DNA of 64,000 nucleotides from Todiramphus chloris collaris (taxonomy: Eukaryota; Chordata; Aves; Coraciiformes; Alcedinidae), in NCBI GenBank assembly GCA_025345505.1, contig JANVCC010000040.1:8083655-8147654 (forward strand), written 5' to 3'. The notes below the pieces were generated by a model. It did no database searches and was not told where the DNA came from. It saw nothing but the letters and a program-made list of their open reading frames with translations. This document shows, in pieces, positions 1-13,700 of the stretch. The position numbers and the translations under genes were made by a program. Each line of letters opens with the position of its first letter. Positions within the stretch are counted from its first letter, which is position 1.

Positions 1-519
1 CTCAAGAGGTAGCTGTGCATGGAGCTGTTGAAAATGAAACAGCTTCTGATTAACTGTTGTAGGCAAGTCCTCGGTCATCAAATTTTATTCTGTCTTCCCT
101 TGTTCAGGGACAATACCGGTTCTTTGGTTCCCAGCTGCCTTTAAATTGCTCGATTTGTGTATTCAACATCTTTGCTTATAAAGACCCAACAGAGAAAGGA
201 AGAGTTCTGCTATTTTGCTCTTTGCTGTCTAATCTTGTCATCAAACAGTGATGCTGTTGATAATAAACTGGGTTATTAGCATTTTCTTAGTCATGTTATT
301 CTGCTCAGTGAACACTGTTCATATTCATTTCAGCATATGTTCTGATGGCTGGAGGTGTCTGTACTGCCTTTTTGCTTGCCTGTCACTGTACTGTTTTTTA
401 AATGCCTAGCACAGTGAAAACTTAGTATTTCTTTTTTTCTCCTCTCTCCTGATAGAGTTCTTTCATGCAGAGAAAATACTGAACTGGAAAGATAATAGTT
501 ATGTCATTTCTCTTCACAG
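1..519 (+). other. RASGEF1C: RASGEF1C intron (3' part)
   Basis: This AT-rich sequence shows no coding similarity that I recognise. It ends in a pyrimidine-rich tract and the acceptor CAG at 517-519, directly before a RasGEF coding exon. It is therefore the downstream part of an intron whose upstream exon lies outside the window. Confidence 0.7.
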
Positions 520-615
520 ATTGTGATCCCCTTCTTCAGCCTATTGATCAAAGACATTTATTTTTTGAATGAAGGATGTGCTAATCGCCTTCCAAATGGA
601 CATGTCAACTTTGAA
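520..615 (+). CDS. RASGEF1C: RASGEF1C coding exon (fourth from last)
   Basis: This 96-nt exon is phase 0 at both ends and encodes 32 residues from IVIPFFSLLIKD to NGHVNFE. The acceptor is TCTTCACAG and the donor is GTAAGA. The segment NEGCANRLPNGHVNFEK lies in the RasGEF catalytic core. Confidence 0.92.
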
Positions 616-3600
616 GTAAGATCTGAAAAATGTTTTTATCCATCCCATTCCAATAGTACTATCTGAGACCTTTTGCCTGCAATTTTCAGTGCAGACCAAC
701 AAACTGAATATGACAAAATGGACCATCTCAAGTGGCTGATAGAAGGTTAAACCAATCCTAGAATGCTTTTTAAAAGAATTAATATGTATATTTTATGTAA
801 ATGTTAGAAACAGATTAACTTGACTTGCTTGATGTTAGCTGCCTGCTAGAAATACAGCGTCAGCAATATAAATTACTGTATTTATGGCTTCAAGTTGGGA
901 ATACAACTTTTTCAGAAGACATGGAAAACTATTTTTCTTACATAGACACATTAACAGGTCAATATAAAGTGCTTTGTTTTATCTGCCTTTTAACCCTTTC
1001 TCAGTTTTAATAAAGAGATTTGACAAAGTAAGATAAATTACTTGTAGTCGTTACGGTAAAATTAGAATACAAGCAGAATTACATACAGAGTGTGGAGTCG
1101 CCGTGTCCGTGAGGTAGATGTCATGACACTGATGTAAGGATTCAAATGTGTTATCTCCTGCCTGTAGGTTTTAAACACAAGAATTACAATTAAAAGCACA
1201 TATAAATATATAAAAAGCACATAGAAAGCCTCCTATGGATTTATATTCCCCTGCAGCCCTGGCACTGGGCAGTATTAGGTGCATATCCTGAGTAACCCAA
1301 GTTCTCTGCTGGAGCAGGTGGTTTTACACCAGTACAACTTGTTGCTAGTGGCAGTGCAGTCAGTCAGGTGTTCTGCACTGTAATGGCTCTGTGCTTGCGT
1401 TCTGGTGGAGGCACAGATGTGAGGTACTTCCAAAAGAACTGCCCAGTGTCAGTGAGAAAATAGTTCCTGAGCTCTCAAATTCTTGAAAAAGAATTTCTTC
1501 AGCATCACTGTGGTTGCATTAAATTTCTCCTTCAGTTATTGCCATTGTGACATAGTGAGTAATGCATAAAACACTGAGCCTGGCAGTGCCTTAAATTATA
1601 TCAGAACTATTAGAAGCCCTGAAGAGTTGTGAGGCCCTGGAGTCACTCCTCTTTATGTAATTAATATCTAATTATGTGCCCTCCTGTTCCATCAAAGTTT
1701 ATGTCCTCTATTCTTAAGTACATAAGTGTAACCCGTACCTTTGTTCATGGATACATTTAGCTTTAAGTACAAACTGAGACAGCTTGTAAGAAGAAACATA
1801 GTGCACCCTTCCCTCCCCCTTTCCCCTGTAAATGAACTGTGAAAATGTACCCATCTAAAACATACCAGGTTCTTTGCTTCTTGTGGTTGGCACAAAGGAT
1901 GCTGGATCCCAGTCTTTTGCTTGGATGTTATTCTTTTAGTGAGACTATCTTACTGTATCTGAATGAAATGGGTTTATATTTACAGAAATTTCTGGAACTG
2001 GCTAAGCAAGTAGGAGAATTTATAACATGGAAGCAAGTGGAATGTCCCTTTGAACAAGACCCTAATATCATCCACTACTTGCATACTGCTCCCATTTTTA
2101 CTGAAGATGGTAAGACTTTGTACAATCTGTATTATATGTCTCTTCATTCCTACTAATGAAGATACTGATCCACACTTTGGTGATCTCTCTCACTGACCAG
2201 TCCTGGTTCTTTCCTAGCTTTGCTGTCATGCAGCCTGCTTGTCCCCAGTCTATCAACATGGTTTTGCAAATAGAACCTTCAAGCTCATGAAGCTGCTGCC
2301 TGATTGCCCATAAGGCACTTACTCTTTCTTTCAAAAAGAGGCCACATAACCATGTCGTGTACTGCTATGAATGTCAGCTGTCCCTTAGCCACTCATTCTG
2401 TGATAGATGGAGCCAGAACTAATCTCTTCCACAAACCAACACTGTCAGCTCTTCAGTGAACACAGCCCAGGGCAGCGGTAGTCCAGCTGACCTCCTTCAC
2501 TACAGCAGAGAAATACATTATCTACATAAAAGAATTTTTAGGAAAATCTTTTCTAGTGATTAATTTAAGCTATGGAAGCCCCATTCTAAAATTATTTCTC
2601 TCATTGTCTTTTTATACTTATCTGTCCTCTTCGATTTGGTATCCAGTGTGTCAGACTGTGTCATTTCATGTTGCCTTGTGTCAGTTGCCTCTTGGTACAT
2701 TGTCACACACAGAACTGTCTATAGCTATATTCCCATAAGCTATACTGGGGTTTATTTTTTCGTGAGTCTATAGGCAATTTTCTGTACTAATCCAAGTTAA
2801 TAAGACCAGACAGTTTTTATTTCATGGACTACTTTAAAACACAAAATACTGCTTCAAAAATCCTGCCTAAATCCTAAGAATGACTGCCAAAATAGAGTCA
2901 TTAATGTGATTAAATACGTATCGAAAGGAGGTACAATGGAGGCATTTGTTCTGGTTTTAGGTTCTAAAGGGATGGAAAGTGAAAGCCATGGGTAAAAGAA
3001 CAGTTTTCAGGCTGCTGGGCCAAAAAAAAGGTGACCCCAACCCACTAATTGTTTGCAGCTTTTCTCTCTCATGCCCTCCCCTATATTCATGTTACTTTTA
3101 TGAGTACCCGTGGCAGAAGCCACAGAATGGCCTCCCCTATTACCCAGGCAAAGCACAGAGCAAAAAGACCTACCCTGAGTAAAATGTGGAAGAATATATT
3201 GGAGAGATGCCATGGTGGTATGTGAAACGCAGCTGTACTGTGCTCGTCACAGTGTGGGGCAACATCTGAATATTAAAATGCAATTGAATTGTAGCACAGA
3301 CTTGAATACTGAGATGGTTCCTGCATTAAAGAATAAAGCATCACTAAACAAATGTGTGTGAACGCAAATTGCAGCCTACTTAAAAAGAAATCTGTGAAGA
3401 CAGCAAGATATTAATGCACTGCCAGCTTTTGCAGAGGAGACTCCACAGCCTAGACGCATTTTGGTGTCATAACATGCATCCTACAATGCAAAGTTTTGTA
3501 GGAAAAGATGTGTTTGTTTTCTTCTACTGTGTTCCTTCTCTGGTTCCTGTAACTCATTCTTACCTTGAGGGTGTTTTGTATCCATTTAAGATACCATGTC

Positions 3601-4567
3601 CCCATAAGCTTTAAAAATCTTGAGGAAGATAAAGTTGTGTTAAGTGATGGGAATACCCTTAATTTTAAAAGGTTTGTTTAGCTCTCAGCTCTCACTGTCT
3701 TTCTTTTAATGTTCATATAATACTTTGGTAGCAATGCTGTGATGGAATACATAAGCCTAGATTTCTACGTACAAAACCTGAGACCATTTAATTGCTTAAT
3801 ATTCTTATAAGAAGGTCATGCTAACATATTTTAACTCTGGCGTCCTTTATTGTTCAATCAAAATTAACAGCTTTCCAACAGTAGACCTGTGAGCTAAACA
3901 GTGCCCTACTGATTACCCACTGCCTGGTGGGCCATGAAGTTTTGAAGTGTCTCTTGCTGTGTGGTACAATATGGGACACAAACAAATGCAGAGAGATAAG
4001 GGGTTACTGTTGCTGCTGGAATAACAAATATTTACCTTTTCCAGGTTTGTATCTGGCTTCTTATGAAAGTGAAAGTCCAGAAAACCAGACAGAAAAAGAT
4101 AGGTGGAAATCCCTAAGGTAACCACTCATTTTATCACCTCACTTCTAAGGTACCTCTAAAATGCTGCACTGATACTCAAAACTTGTAAAGTGTGGCATTT
4201 AAAATGTAAGCTCTGATGGGGGTCTTTCCATTTAAGACTAATCTACAAAATTGAGGCTGCCCTGATAAAAGCTAATCCTAATCTCAAATTATCACCATTT
4301 AAAGAATACCCTCCATTTGTGCATTTATAAAGTACTGTACCCATGCAAAAGAGGCCTGCATGAAAAAATATAGATTAAAAATGCTCTGGGTTTAATGGAT
4401 CTTCCTGCAGTTTATATCTCTCATAAGATGGTTTGGTGTGAGAGTCTGAAGAGAATGCGTTAAAAAAAAAAACAGCAACAAAAAAACCAGCCCAGCTTTG
4501 TATTTGCATTTTTTTCATTGTTCTTATGTTTTGCATTTACAGATCCACTATTTTAGGAAAGACTTGA
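520..4567 (+). CDS. RASGEF1C: RASGEF1C, RasGEF domain protein, last four coding exons (partial)
   Basis: RASGEF1 proteins are guanine-nucleotide exchange factors for Ras/Rap-family GTPases and act through a C-terminal CDC25-homology domain. The coding segments are 520-615, 1986-2109, 4045-4117 and 4543-4567; all have GT-AG borders and compatible phases. The joined product starts IVIPFFSLLIKDIYFLNEGC and ends with RSTILGKT and a TGA stop. As I remember it, this differs from human RASGEF1C at only a few positions. The RASGEF1A and RASGEF1B paralogues are the alternatives, but the segment FITWKQVECPFEQD and the ending SESPENQTEKDRWKSLR fit 1C best. The first two thirds of the gene lie upstream of the window. 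The next gene, CLK4, is about 14.5 kb downstream on the same strand. Confidence 0.9.
616..1985 (+). other. RASGEF1C: RASGEF1C intron
   Basis: This is a 1370-nt GT-AG intron between two unambiguous RasGEF exons. I see no additional exon or recognised repeat in it. Confidence 0.85.
1986..2109 (+). CDS. RASGEF1C: RASGEF1C coding exon (third from last)
   Basis: This 124-nt exon enters in phase 0 and leaves after the first base of a Gly codon. It encodes KFLELAKQVGEFITWKQVEC and continues PFEQDPNIIHYLHTAPIFTEDG. The acceptor is TTTACAG and the donor GTAAGA. An open frame runs through the upstream acceptor and past the donor by chance. Confidence 0.93.
2110..4044 (+). other. RASGEF1C: RASGEF1C intron
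   Basis: This intron of about 1.9 kb begins with GTAAGA and ends with TTTTCCAG. I see no further exon or recognised mobile element in it. Confidence 0.85.
4045..4117 (+). CDS. RASGEF1C: RASGEF1C coding exon (penultimate)
   Basis: This 73-nt exon completes the split Gly codon, encodes LYLASYESESPENQTEKDRW and then KSL, and ends on the first two bases of an Arg codon. The acceptor is TTTTCCAG and the donor GTAACC. This acidic tail segment is characteristic of the RASGEF1 subfamily. Confidence 0.92.
4118..4542 (+). other. RASGEF1C: RASGEF1C last intron
   Basis: This 425-nt GT-AG intron ends in GCATTTACAG. It separates the penultimate exon from the very short terminal coding segment and holds nothing else that I can recognise. 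Confidence 0.85.
4543..4567 (+). CDS. RASGEF1C: RASGEF1C terminal coding segment with stop codon
   Basis: Only 25 nt are coding. They complete the split Arg codon and encode STILGKT followed by TGA at 4565-4567. The octapeptide RSTILGKT matches the C-terminus expected for RASGEF1C, where human has RSSILGKT from memory. The 3' UTR follows directly. Confidence 0.92.
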
Positions 4568-4599
4568 AGATTAAGAGATTATTGCAGTAGGTCAAGGAA

Positions 4600-4605
4600 A
4601 ATAAA
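4600..4605 (+). promoter_or_regulatory. RASGEF1C: Candidate poly(A) signal for RASGEF1C
   Basis: An AATAAA hexamer lies only 33 nt after the stop codon. If it is used, the 3' UTR would be about 50-60 nt, which is unusually short. T-rich sequence occurs about 60-100 nt downstream, including T18 at 4685-4702. Other + strand hexamers occur at 8646-8651 and 12313-12318, so the true 3' end is not settled. Confidence 0.35.
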
Positions 4606-4684
4606 TCCGCAAACATTTTGCACTACTGATTCCAAAGATGCCTGTTTGGGATTTAGACAATTTTTTGTTTGAGTTTTTTGTTGG

Positions 4685-4702
4685 TTTTTTTTTTTTTTTT
4701 TT
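4685..4702 (+). repeat. T18 mononucleotide run
   Basis: An uninterrupted run of eighteen T lies about 120 nt after the RASGEF1C stop codon. It is a likely length-polymorphic homopolymer, and could equally be read as an A tract on the other strand. Confidence 0.9.
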
Positions 4703-7700
4703 GACTGCCTAATGTGATGGATGAACTGGATTCATCCACTGAGATCAACAGAACTGTGTGCACAATGACGCTTTTCTAACTATGAGACATACAGAGGAAG
4801 GACAGACAGACTATTGTGGCTGTGCCCAAACTGCATCAGGATCGTGGTAACTTTTGCCTCTGAAGGAAAACATAAGGAAATCAGGAGCATGGAGAACCAC
4901 GGTACTGCAAAAGAGAACAGAAAAGTGTAAAAAAAGGAAAGCAAAAAATACACATGAATATTTCAGAAGCAGGTGCTTCAGACAGCAGATCTTTAAACCC
5001 TCTGAGGACTGTAAAATTAAATCACAGACACAGCAGCAATCTGGTTAATTGCTGAATGAAGAAAGAAGAACTTAATCTTAAATTAGCAGTCCCCCAGCCT
5101 TGTTGAACAAAGCACTGACTGCTACAGCTATAAGCTTCCTACGGATGAAAACTGACCTATCACTCATATGTATACATGTATGTCACCTCTAGACCACATC
5201 AGCATGGGACAGTTGTACAAACCCCGGGAGTTTTTACAGAGAACAATCTGAAGTATGACTATTGCTTAGTTTTTCTTGCCACCACTGTTGTTGCTTCTAT
5301 TACTGTGAATCTTGGCAGATCTGAGGAGCGTGCAGAGTGTAGATGGTACTGCTTGAAGACAGTCTTCAACACACAGCTGAAGTTGAACTGAAGAAGCAAA
5401 TGGCTCTGAAGTCAGTTTATGTCTATTTAATGTTTGTAGAGTATTCCCTAGTGCTGTTGGTGCTCAGTTGCATCTTTTAGAGGGTTTTATCACACTTAAA
5501 GAAAAAAAGATATGCGTTACCATGTGAAAAAACAATCATCAGGTTCCAATTAATACTGCACGGTTTATTTTGCAACTTGACACTAAGAGGATAGGAAGAG
5601 GGGATGATTGCTCTGAATTTGGGAACTATGTGGTATGCTTTAAAAAGATAAAGGCTTTTGGAGTAGAATTAATGCACTAAAGAATTTGTGACTCATGAGC
5701 AGATAACCATTTTTCCTTTTTATTTTTAGGATCTAAACCATGTTTGCCATTTCCTTACAGATGATAGGAAGTAGGGACTAGGTCTTGTGTTTAAAGTTGC
5801 ACAATAATCAAGGTGCTATTGTAACATATATATTACACTATAAGGACCTAAACAGATATTAGATTCAATATTAACACCTAACAATAGACTAACTGTTTGT
5901 ATGTGGATGGAATGTTCCTACTTGCCCCAGAAAAGATCTCAAAAAGCTTAAATGAAACCAAAATGCGACATGATGCTGAACTTTGCATTTTATTACTGAC
6001 TTGGTGCTGGCCTTTTCAGATGTTCCAGTCTTTCTGTCTACAACAGAAAGATGTATCCCTTTATTTGACATCACTAATAGTTTTATTCCATTAGAGAGTG
6101 ATTCCAAGTGGCTGAAGTGTTTTGAAAGAAGGCTAGTCACAAAACCTGGATGTGCTGGCCTGTGCATTTAGCCAGAGAACTAGAATTGTTCCTGCCCTCT
6201 GGCAGGCCTCAGAAGTTATCCGTGCCTGAGTGAGTTGGTGAAATGTGAGATGTTGGGGAGCTAGTGTTTCAGGGCAGCTCTGGCAGTTGAACTGATCGGG
6301 AGTGTAGCAGCCTGAGACGTGCTCTAAAAGTCTTCAGTGCAGTTCTTATGTTGGGTTTTGTTTTGTGAAAGTCTGTGCGGTCTGGGTCAGGACCACCTGG
6401 AATCCACTGCTCCTGCAGTTGCTGAGATGAGCAGGACAGCTTCTTCCAGATTTGCATATGCAGGGGCTTGAGGCAGAACGTCAGTTCTCCTTTTCGTATA
6501 GGTCAATCAGCGTGTGAATTCAAGCAGGGGGAACCTTAAAAATGTCATGTGTTTTTTCAGGCTTTGTATGGAAGACCTAAATGTAAAGATGGCACAATAG
6601 CATTCTAGCCAGGAAATCATTCATCACTACTGTGATACCGTTAACCCCGTTCGTTAGGTTTTGTACATGAGCTGCGAGCTATACAGAGAAAGTACACACA
6701 GAGCCATTCCTTCCAGCAGAATCATTTCCAAAATGATGCCATTAAAAGCCTGTTAAATTCCAACCAAATCCAGAGCAATAACCACAAACATAACTACAAC
6801 AATGCTAATGCTTGAGCATGTTTGCTAAATGCTCATTTTTTTCTTAATGTCTGCGTGTTTTTAACAGGCATAGTGTGGCTTCATCAAGGAATACTTTTTT
6901 TTTTTATTTCTCTGACACCCAGTGTAGGTGAATGGGCCTGTTCTTAAAACATGCTTTTTAAAATGGAAATCCTCTCTCCTTTTATAATGAGCCAGTAGAG
7001 GCTGGTACAGATGAGATTTTTAGCACCCTGAAGATGAATCAAAGTGTGATTTCTCATGATAATACTTTATATTCTTGGGCACCTTCCATGAATTCAGGCA
7101 ATTTTGTAAGTATGAGTTAAATTAGACCTCATAAAGTTTATCAGTGTTGCAAACTAAACCACTTTCATAGTCCCAGACTTCCAAATCTCTGCTTAAAATG
7201 GAAGCATAAAGGTCAGATTTAAGTAGGTATTAAGGGCTTAGTGGGACTGTCAGAAGCACTGTTATCTCTAAGCCTTTACATAGTCACATGTTTAAAAGGT
7301 CTTTTTTCAAAGGTGCTAAACATCCTCATCTCTTGATGAATACTGAGACAATTATTGCATCATAGAGGTGCGGGCGTGTTGATCCATAGTGTTTGATCTC
7401 AAGAGACACACACTGGCTGCTCTTTGCAAAATGACTTGGAGATAATAGTACAGAACAACTTAAAATGAGAAGACAGTGCTTTTAGAAACATATTTGAGGA
7501 ATCATAGCTTGTCTTCACATAATTTTGTAGCTAAAATCCTATTGATTTAAATAGAAACAATGTAAAGCCTTAAGTTACAGTGGTCAGTTGGATTTGTAAT
7601 TCATATTTGGCCTAACTAGGGTTACAACTCAAGACTGGAGAGTGGTTACAGCCTTGGTTCACCAACTTTGTTGGTGTATAAAACACAAGTATAACTGAAA

Positions 7701-10700
7701 ACAAAGGATGACAATTTGGAGAATAGATTTCTTCCAAACGTGTACTAACAGAACAGGAAAATGAGAAAAAGCACCTTCATTTTATTGCTATAAATTCATA
7801 AAGAACTCCTACCATGCTGAAAAGAAAGCAGTATCACTTAACACCAAGCACTGACCCTCTTTAAGGCATGTAGTCATTAGGCTAACATGTAGACAAGTTA
7901 CAAGTAGCAATGTCAAGGTTTTCTAATTCCACTTTTTTCAGTGGATTCACCTCCCTGACAGCTGCTTGAACTAATGCTACAGAGAACAGAGCAAAACTAG
8001 ACTTGTAAGTCTGTAGTGTTAGTATCAAACCCCTCAGCTAGTAAGAGGTATGTGATAGTCTTTCAGAAGCATGAAGTTAGCTTCTGTGTATACAGCAATA
8101 TTTTAAAAGACCCAGATTAGATGAAATCATTTCTGCTCCTCCTCCATCGTAATCAGAGTGGTAACAAGAGTCCTATTTTTTCATTTCTTGAGTGTGACAT
8201 TCTGCAGTGCAGGGATAGATAAAAAGCCCCGTGAAAAACAATGAGGGAATTGTGTGCCTTCAGCTTGTGTTGAAGTCAGTAGATGGACTAGCTCAATGCC
8301 TTTCAAAAGACGCATAATCATAGAATCTTGCCCTTGATTTCACATCAACATCAATCACATTACCTAATTATAGGTGGATGGATGTAGGTCTACTGGGTGT
8401 GACAATCTTGAGGGTAAAAACCTTTTGAAATTAGTCTAGCATACAAGAACCCTGTGTACCAGAATACACTCATCTTAGCATGTCCTTATTCCCTTTGCCA
8501 GGCTGTTAACACAATCCTGTCACACAGCTGGCAGGGAGCTCCCCATATGGATGGAGGACAGGCAGCTCTGGAAGCAAACTGTGATCCAAGCCACTGCTGA
8601 GATGGCACTTTAACAAAGCGTGGACACAGCTGCTAAAGCACTTCAAATAAACGATTTAAGCTTAGAGTTATTTTTCTCAGCTTGAAAATATTTTATGATG
8701 TAGTCAGTGGTGATAAGATAACCACTCAAAATCAAGCCAGTCCCTTACTGATACCTTGGTTACTCTGTCACGTTTTATTGCAATAGTTTATGCACCTTCT
8801 ATTAAAGCACACGAGCTCCGTTTTGCACATGACTGTAAATTCAGTTTAGAACAGAGCTCAGATTATTGAATATGTAATTGGAGTTATCAGAAAGAAGATG
8901 AGTTAGTAGAAAAGATATTGTTATACATATCAGTGTAAAAATATTACATAGTTAATGGTATCTGGCTTAACAGAACGAGACTGATCCCAAGCACAGTGAT
9001 GTGCCAGAGGGAAACTCCGGTTGATTTTGATGGGTTTTGGATCAGTTCTGCAGTTAACTATAATACAGTTGTAAACTATTCATAGGGATTAAGTTGCCTT
9101 GACAACTGGTATAGTCCCAGGCCTTTCTTTTGAGCCAGGTGTGACTCTCAGATGGGCAGGTTGCACTTAATAGGGTGAAAATCCAGCTTTAGCAAAACTT
9201 TTTTTTTGACATTGTTGAAGTTTCAGAAGCAAATTGAAGGACTAAATCTGATTCAATGAAATAATTAATGTCTAAGAGAGAAATTTGACTTTCTGGATTT
9301 AAGAATCTTTTTTTATCTTTTCAGACTGGTAGAAGTTAGCCTTACCATCTCAGGTGTCTCTTCCATTGGAAATTGAACTCCCTTTTATTGTCAACTGTTT
9401 CCATTGTTCTAATTGCAGAATGGGATTAGGGAGTGACAAGGAAACCAGGAAAAGCCCCTTTGTCACTGCTCAGAGGCTCAACCATGGGCCAAAGACTTTC
9501 TTTTCTTATGTCCTTTTTAACATTATCTGTTGAGTGAAATTACCTCAGTAGTTGGTGCAGGGCATTATTTAACCGTGGCTGGGGAGCAGCACACACCTCT
9601 CTGGTGTCTGTATGGCAGCATGTACACTGACAGTGGGATTCAGAGGTGATCAGATCATCCTGTACAAAGCTGACATGCAAATTCATATCTGAACCTGCAC
9701 TCTTAGGTTTCTGATGTTGGGACACATCGCTTTTGAAAGGTAAGAAGTTGTTGGAAATTCATCTGGGGCAAAGCCTACCTCCTTCTCCATCCAACAGAAC
9801 AATTACAAGAAAATTCTTTGAACTAAAGGATGTTCCTCTAGAGGACTTCAAACAGTGAAGTATTTGTTACTTATCTGACAGGGATTTTCATCTCAAAGCA
9901 ACATGGGAAAACAAATAATTTTTAAAATTATGAGAAATAGGTTGATGGTTCTTTAATACATTTCACAGCACGGCAGCAGAGTAAAACAAGATAGCCGTGC
10001 GTATCTTCCTGTTAGTATCAATGGTGGCTGGGCAGGCTAAGGCAGGAGAGAATACAGTGAAATACTGATGCAGAAACATCTGGTTTAATGTTGGGTATGT
10101 TGAAAAGAAAGCACACTGCCTTAGAGTGTGTCCCTTTCCCTGCAGCCCCTGTCAGCTTCTCTGTGGAGCAGGTAAGCTCAGAGCTGAGCAGAGGACGCAG
10201 TAGACATGGTGCCTCCAGGCCTGTTCCATTGAGAAAGGCTAATCTGTTTTATATTAATTTATTTTACAATTGTTTTTGCATGTTTTCAGATATGCAAAAA
10301 ATACTAAATCCTTTAAGCTAATGCTCATACCAGGCATCGCATTTTACATTACGTAAGATGTAGATAAGAAGCTAACAGCTTGTGTGGGTGGTATTTCATA
10401 CACTCCACACCAGTGCAAGACACTGAAACTCAGGCTGTAACCTCAGCTAAGTATGAGTAACTCCTGTCTAGGTCCCCTGCCTTGCCCTGTGGCCAAACGC
10501 AGCCTGTAATGCTGTAAATTCAGAGCAGCTTAGGCTGCTCGCTCTTCCCTTGATGCCTTTCCCTCCACAGAAGTGGTTATTTTGTTCCATAAACAGTTCT
10601 TGCAAAATGTCATAGGAACATTTTTCTAGTTCTCTGCCGTGCAAGGGCTCTACAATCATACTCCATAGCTGTCATAATAGAATAGGAGTCCTCCTCCCTT

Positions 10701-13700
10701 CATCCCTGTGGCCCTAAAACTGCCAACCCAGACTAATACTGCAATACAGCAATGCTCCCAAGATGCCTTGAATGCAGAAGACTTAGAGTTCAGAGCTCAT
10801 GAGTCCTATAAGTTAAACACCTGTACAGGAAACTTCCTTCTAAAATGTGCAAAGCCCCTTTAACGGACGTCTGACCAGAAAATTCCATAGGCCAACTACC
10901 TTCCAGAGAAATGTGACTTCCTCAGTGAACTGTTACTGGTCAGTACTACATCACTGCTCATTATTTTATTATGCTTCTAAAATTCCAGTCTTTTTGAAAC
11001 AACTAAATGTATGATGGTTTCTTGGTGTTTGGTCCATGGGTAAACAGAGTTGAGACAACGAGTGCTGCAGTCTGGACAGTTGACATCCTATGTATTTCCC
11101 TAATAGCCCCAGTTGTGTTATCTCTTACTCTGTCCTCACCTTGAACTAGAAGGAATTGTTCCAGTAGAATGCCCCTAATTATTAAAACTTAGTGAAAGAT
11201 GCACATGCAGAGCTATTAGATTTAAGTGTTTCAAGATGTGACTCTTACAAATGTAAAAGTACTTCCCTTAGGAGTGTCTGTCAAAAGACCATTACTAGAA
11301 CTCAACAAAGAAGGAAAATAAGTTATCCTCTGGGTTTTAGAACTCCTAGCAAGTATTCATCAGCTTATAAACGTGAGAAATCAGATTTTAAGAGCATTTG
11401 ACTTTTAGTGACAGTGTCAGTACCAGCTGTCTTCAACCTAAAATCCAAGAACATGCTATTCAAAAAACATTTAGTCACAGACCTAAAAGCACAGAGTAAA
11501 AATGGGTAAGCAGAACTGTCCGTATTTTCAGATTGAGAGATTCAAAGGTTAAACGACAAGTCCAGGGTTGCCTGGGAAGCACGTCCTTTCAAAACGTTAC
11601 CCCATCAAGGTACCCAAATTTTAGTTTCCCGTTTCTTCTGGCCTAACTTTTTTACAGCTGCACTTAGGAAAACGGGAACTAAATTATCCTTTTGGTTTTT
11701 AAAAAGAATCAAGCTAGGAAGTAGATAGATTAAAAGACTGGTATATACTGATCATGTGAGTGATAGTAATGAGGAGCTGTGCTTTTCCTGTATCTTTTTC
11801 TTTAAATTGAGTGATTTCATGTTGTGATTATCATTTTCAGGTCAAATTGAAATCCCTCTACTATCCATAATACTCCAACCATGTAGCTTTGTTAGAAGTC
11901 CTCAGAACAAATATCGACACTTTATTAATTGCACAGGCAGGAAACAGTAAGGTTACTTGAAAGTGGCTGTTATGATTTTGTGACTGTACATAGACCTTGC
12001 GAAATGTTAATGGTAATATGCATACTGTACCCCACATACACACTGCGAGGATAGCATGGTCATTGTTACGCTTTATAGCTGTTGTGGAAAATGTCTTAAC
12101 CTGCATTCATGATTATAGTGCCCATCCTATTCCCATGCCTTTTTATACAGTTGTGGTAAGATTGTTATGAAATCCTTTTGTCAAGTCATGTTCGAGCTAA
12201 CTTACTTATGTATAGAATTTATATATTAAATCCCTCTAATTTATACTGTGTTTTAACAGTTTGCCTGAACTGTCTATGGTTTCTAAATTTTGTAATGTGA
12301 GTGTCAAATAATAATAAAAAAAAAAGAGGCTCAGCTGTGTAGAATTTGTTCTTCACTTTTATTTGAATTTCAACAACTAAAAATATACAGAATAGACTCC
12401 AGAAATACAAAGATGTCCATATGTGTGTAGGCACAAAAGTACCTGTGATTTCTGCTCTTCCTCTTGTTTCCACTTTATTGCCTCTCATCATCCTTACACA
12501 GTCAGAACGTTGCACTGCGTGTACACTGCAAGGAAAAGAGACAAGTTCTCTTAGTTCCCATAATATTTTCCCAGGTAGGAGTCATAGGCTCGAAACTTCA
12601 TAATGAAAGGAAAAAGCGGAGACTGGGCCTGAGTATTTTTAGTCTGTTTTTATAAAACTCCATGGTATAATGGATGTTTAAATGTGTTGTTTTATTATTT
12701 GTATTGCAGTCAGCTGAGAGCTTCTACTGAGACAAGGGACCCATTTCAGTCATAATGTACAGGAAGAGACATCCTTGCTTCAAGTTGCTTAAAATTCTTT
12801 TAGATAAAGAAGAAAGAGGTTTAGAGGTTAAACTTGTGTGTACATATGAACACGGTGGACTTTCTTTGATTTAATATTTGGCATCTGCACCACGTTGCTT
12901 CTGTGTGTTACTTGTGTTCAGCACAGCCTGGTTCTGCCTGTCATTACCAAGTGAGGACTTCTGCTCTGTGTAAGTAGGGTCACTGACTCCAAAGCTTCCA
13001 GAAGTTTGATGGGCAACCCCCTTTCTCAGCACAGTGCTCTCACGGTGTTGCAGCTCCTGCCAAAAGGGACTGTTAAGTCATCTGGCTGAATTTCCTGTAA
13101 ACTGTAGCTTATTCAGGCTTCCCAGCATCAAGCCCCCAGATTTTTATTAGGCTAAAACATTTAAAACCTCAGAAGGCTTAGTTGTGCCAGAGAGCGAGAA
13201 AAGTTGAAGTTTCATCACACTGTTTATTACTGAATTAAAAATCAGTCTAAACACTGGAGAGAAAATATCTTGTCCAAGTGAAAATCTGCCAGCCATTTAA
13301 GGCATAGCATTTTGATTGCCCTTAGAAATCTTAATACAATGTGTGAATATGCTGAGGGCAGCAGAGCCAGTTCCAGTCTGCCACCGGTCACAGCTCACAG
13401 GGAACTGTTACTTGGCTACAACTTTTCACGAATCCACGTGTGAATGAATACAAGTGCACATGCCCACACAAAGTTTCTGGGTCACTGATCTTCTAGGAAA
13501 ACTCCTTACAGCTCATTAACAAGGAAAATGTGTCCCTAAACCATAACCGTATCTTGTTCTTTTTGACCTGCCTGAATATTTGCATTTTTCTTTTCTACTG
13601 CATAATCTGCAAAGAAAGTGTAGTTTTAAATTATCCTTCAGAATTAAACTCTCATTGTGTGACAGCACTACTGTCGCTGGGTTCTTGCTTTGCTTTTCTG

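Noticed and set aside
8310-8365. ATCATAGAATC word considered as a minus-strand CR1 end
   Set aside because: Only the octamer-like word matches. The following bases do not continue the CR1 pattern with GGTTGGAAAAGACC.
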